A stretch of DNA of 38,876 nt from the NCBI RefSeq assembly GCF_016916835.1, contig NZ_JAFFIX010000041.1, positions 1 through 38,876 of the forward strand, written 5' to 3'. The notes beneath the pieces were generated by a model. That model was not told the origin of the DNA. It saw nothing but the letters and a program-made list of their open reading frames with translations, and made no database searches. The DNA comes from Actinacidiphila bryophytorum. Its GTDB lineage: Bacteria > Actinomycetota > Actinomycetes > Streptomycetales > Streptomycetaceae. A program made the position numbers and the translations under genes. Shown in pieces: positions 37,435-38,876 of the stretch (positions within the stretch are counted from its first letter, which is position 1; each line of letters begins with the position of its first letter).

Positions 37435-37509
37435 GGGGGCCGGCCGGCCCCCGGGCGCGGCGCCCCGGACATGCGAAAGCGCCCCGTACGGACCTGCTGT
37501 ACGGGGCGC
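37435..37509. terminator. Stacked GC-rich palindromes and strong stem-loop, two-way terminator
   Basis: First the perfect palindrome GGGGGCCGGCCGGCCCCC (37435-37452), directly after the MarC stop, then a 13-bp GGGCGCGGCGCCC dyad. Last a perfect 11-bp stem GCGCCCCGTAC (37479-37489) with GTACGGGGCGC (37499-37509) and a 9-nt loop. On the minus strand it is followed by TTTCGC, so it can also end the small gene at 37528. Confidence 0.75.
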
Positions 37510-37527
37510 CGTTGCGTGAGCCTGCGA

Positions 37528-37668
37528 TCAGTCCGCCGGGCGGATGTAGATGCGCTGGCCGAGGGCAGCGGCCTGCTGCACGATCTTGTTGACGGCGGAA
37601 GCGTCCACGACGGTGCTGTCCACGGCGTCGCCGTTCCTGTCGTCGAGTCGCATGATCTCGAAGCGCAT
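37528..37668 (-). CDS. 46-residue conserved small protein
   Basis: Begins MRFEIMRLDDRNGDAVDST and ends AALGQRIYIRPAD, with a VDASAVNKIVQQA helix; all polar, no membrane segment. ATG 37668 has AAGGGAGAAG upstream. I recall close relatives of this short protein in many streptomycetes, but no known function. It faces MarC across the two-way terminator. Upstream, 37669-37762 is unusually AT-rich for this genome, with TTGACC (about 37701-37706 on the minus strand) and TTTAGGGTAGGG, so a promoter is likely. Confidence 0.82.
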   Translation of the reverse strand: MRFEIMRLDDRNGDAVDSTVVDASAVNKIVQQAAALGQRIYIRPAD

Positions 37669-37762
37669 GGGGCTTCTCCCTTCGTCCCTCGTTACATGTG
37701 TGGTCAACGAACACCCCCTTCAAAACATTCCCTACCCTAAATAAACTCTTTCGCCGGGCCGA

Positions 37763-38659
37763 CTACTTACTGCTGGCAGCACCCTCGCCGGCCCAGAACG
37801 CGATCAGTGCGGCGGCCGTCTCGGCCGGTTTCTCTGCGTTCGGGGAGTGCTCTGCGCCCTTGATCACGACGCGCCGTGCGCCCAGCCGCTCCGCCATCGC
37901 GTCGAGCTGCGGGACCGGCCACGCGTAATCCACCTCACCGGACAGTACGAGCTTCGGCAGCGGCACGGCGGCAAGTTCGCCGACCCGGTCCGGTTCTGTC
38001 ATCAACTGGCGTGCCGTGGCGATCAGTTGTTCGGGGGCGGTGGTCACCCAGCGGCGGTGCAGGAAGTCGTCGAGCCAGTCGGGGTTCGCGGCCGGGTCCT
38101 CGCGGTCGGCGTCGAGCGCGCGCATCGCCCGCCAGGCCGTCTCCATGTCCATCGTCGGCAGGTGGTCGATCAGCAGCTGCGTCCTGACCTGCTGGTCGGG
38201 GGCGATCTCCGCGGGTCCTGAACTCATCAGTGTCAGCGACGCCCACGGCCCCGCGCCGTCGGCGAGCAGCGCCGCCCGGACGATGTGGCCGCCCAGCGAG
38301 TGGCCCAGCAGGTGCAGCGGGCCGCCGTCGCCCGCCGCCTCCAGTGCCGCACCCTGCGCCGTGACGTCGGCCGCCAGCTCGCGCTGGGCGTACGCGGCCT
38401 CCTCGCGCGGGCCGCCCGACTCGTGCTGGCCGCGGCCGTCGATCGCGACGACCCGGAAACCGGCGGCCGACAGCGGGGCCAGCAGGTCGAGGAAGTCCTC
38501 CTTGCTGCCGGTGAAGCCGGGGACGAGCAGCGCGGTGCCGTGCCGCGCGGGGGCGTTCGGGGCGGGCGCGGCGTCCAGGACCGCGAACGACCCGCGCGCG
38601 GTCTCCAGCCGGTGGGCCGTCGTGTGCTCGGGCAGGTCGAGGGAGGTCGGTCGGCTCAT
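37763..38659 (-). CDS. Alpha/beta-fold hydrolase
   Basis: 298 residues. Nucleophile elbow GHSLGGH (Ser near residue 120), an early oxyanion segment VPGFTGSKEDF, the acid in VLSGEVDYAWPVPQLD, and the catalytic His in GAEHSPNAEKP near the C-terminus are all in order. A lid-like helical part with MDMETAWRAMRALDADRED lies between. It is a soluble esterase/lipase/peptidase-type enzyme; substrate unknown. No Shine-Dalgarno precedes ATG 38659, but TAATCT ends 6 bp before it, so the transcript is likely leaderless. Two bases cannot be excluded as alternative start, but the family alignment begins here. Confidence 0.93.
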   Translation of the reverse strand: MSRPTSLDLPEHTTAHRLETARGSFAVLDAAPAPNAPARHGTALLVPGFTGSKEDFLDLLAPLSAAGFRVVAIDGRGQHESGGPREEAAYAQRELAADVTAQGAALEAAGDGGPLHLLGHSLGGHIVRAALLADGAGPWASLTLMSSGPAEIAPDQQVRTQLLIDHLPTMDMETAWRAMRALDADREDPAANPDWLDDFLHRRWVTTAPEQLIATARQLMTEPDRVGELAAVPLPKLVLSGEVDYAWPVPQLDAMAERLGARRVVIKGAEHSPNAEKPAETAAALIAFWAGEGAASSK

Positions 38660-38665
38660 GCAGCG

Positions 38666-38671
38666 AGATTA
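38666..38671 (-). promoter_or_regulatory. -10 box TAATCT, leaderless promoter of the hydrolase
   Basis: TAATCT on the minus strand ends 6 bp before the ATG at 38659, so transcription would begin at the A of the start codon. No clear -35 is seen. The AT-rich -10 stands out from its GC-rich surroundings. Confidence 0.5.
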
Positions 38672-38710
38672 CGCGGTGCATATGTCCGACAGGTTGCCTC
38701 TGGGCATGAA

Positions 38711-38739
38711 ACACCCCCGGCCAGGCAGGCCGGGGGTGT
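38711..38739 (-). terminator. Intrinsic terminator of the partial right-edge gene
   Basis: A perfect 12-bp stem, ACACCCCCGGCC (38711-38722) with GGCCGGGGGTGT (38728-38739), and a 5-nt loop. On the minus strand it is followed by TTTC. It lies 28 bp after the stop of the gene entering from the right edge, and is also the last structure before the leaderless hydrolase promoter. Confidence 0.75.
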
Positions 38740-38766
38740 CCGCTGTGTTGCCCTGTGCCGTACGCG

Positions 38767-38876
38767 TCAGCCCTGGTCTGCGGCGGCGGGCACCTCGGCG
38801 ACCGCCTTGCGGGTCCGCTTGCGCGGGGCCTTGACCACCGCCTCCTCGGTGCTGTCCGCGGGGGCGGGCACCTCGG
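38767..38876 (-). CDS. C-terminus of a protein with basic RKRTRK tail (3' part only)
   Basis: Only the last 35-36 residues are in the window. They are low-complexity: acidic-hydrophobic EVPAPADSTEE, then the basic KAPRKRTRKAV, then an EVPAAADQG repeat of the first motif. Such tails occur in streptomycete RNA helicases and other RNA-binding proteins, so a DEAD-box helicase is one guess; the domain itself is outside the window. The reading frame is open to the edge and a terminator follows the stop. Confidence 0.65.
   Translation of the reverse strand, partial: EVPAPADSTEEAVVKAPRKRTRKAVAEVPAAADQG

Overview
This window looks like chromosomal core DNA of a Streptomyces or a close Streptomycetaceae relative. 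The evidence is very high GC with G/C-saturated third codon positions, many GTG starts, leaderless promoters (a TANNNT box 6-7 nt before the start codon), and gene order. From about 10.9 to 32.3 kb the genes follow, with insertions and losses, the block known in mycobacteria as fdxC-dapC, dapE, LOG protein, folP2, tagA, DUF3117, O-methyltransferase, sigE, rseA, tatB, mrp, MgtE-like CBS protein and corA. No phage, plasmid, CRISPR, rRNA or tRNA gene was found. Everything here is read from sequence; no searches were run.

Layout. 0-8.7 kb: end of a membrane-anchored peptidoglycan-binding protein, a leftward ABC-2 ATPase/permease/DesK-type kinase operon, a large GAF-PAS-SpoIIE phosphatase, a SnoaL-like protein and a stand-alone DesR-type regulator. 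9.1-17.9 kb: SirB1-like and GNAT proteins, ferredoxin, DapC and DapE (diaminopimelate branch of lysine and cell-wall synthesis), two secreted or anchored proteins, an esterase and a LOG protein. 17.9-25.3 kb: FolP2-like protein, DivIVA-like protein, Tag glycosylase, PaaG-like enoyl-CoA isomerase/hydratase, DUF3117, O-methyltransferase, an ECF sigma/anti-sigma pair, TatB and an unknown protein. 25.5-33.3 kb: Mrp, DUF1003, a soluble MgtE-N/CBS protein, a lipoprotein, an unknown protein, an EamA exporter, CorA with a long leader, and a SUFU-domain protein. 33.5-38.9 kb: MFS exporter, zinc-ribbon protein, PHP phosphoesterase, MarC, a 46-residue protein, an alpha/beta hydrolase and the C-terminus of a basic-tailed protein.

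Beyond the genes, four things stand out. (1) A modular repeat built on the core GGGGCGCGGGGAACTGCG has twelve near-exact copies in five intergenic gaps, with a related hairpin in a sixth. Copies recur at a 73-74 bp period in tandem and inverted arrays; four of the six gaps lie between convergent genes, one array runs into the dapE promoter, and one copy encodes the C-terminal tail and stop codon of the MFS exporter. (2) A 181-bp MITE-like palindrome lies between dapC and a secreted-protein gene. One of its ends recurs 3.6 kb away, and both right ends supply the TAG stop of a leftward gene. (3) corA has a leader of about 320 nt with an extended -10 promoter, a 21-codon upstream ORF with a strong Shine-Dalgarno, and a hairpin, which resembles magnesium-sensing leader-peptide systems. 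(4) The O-methyltransferase has no ATG, GTG or TTG in the conserved N-terminal stretch but has a Shine-Dalgarno before an ATT codon.
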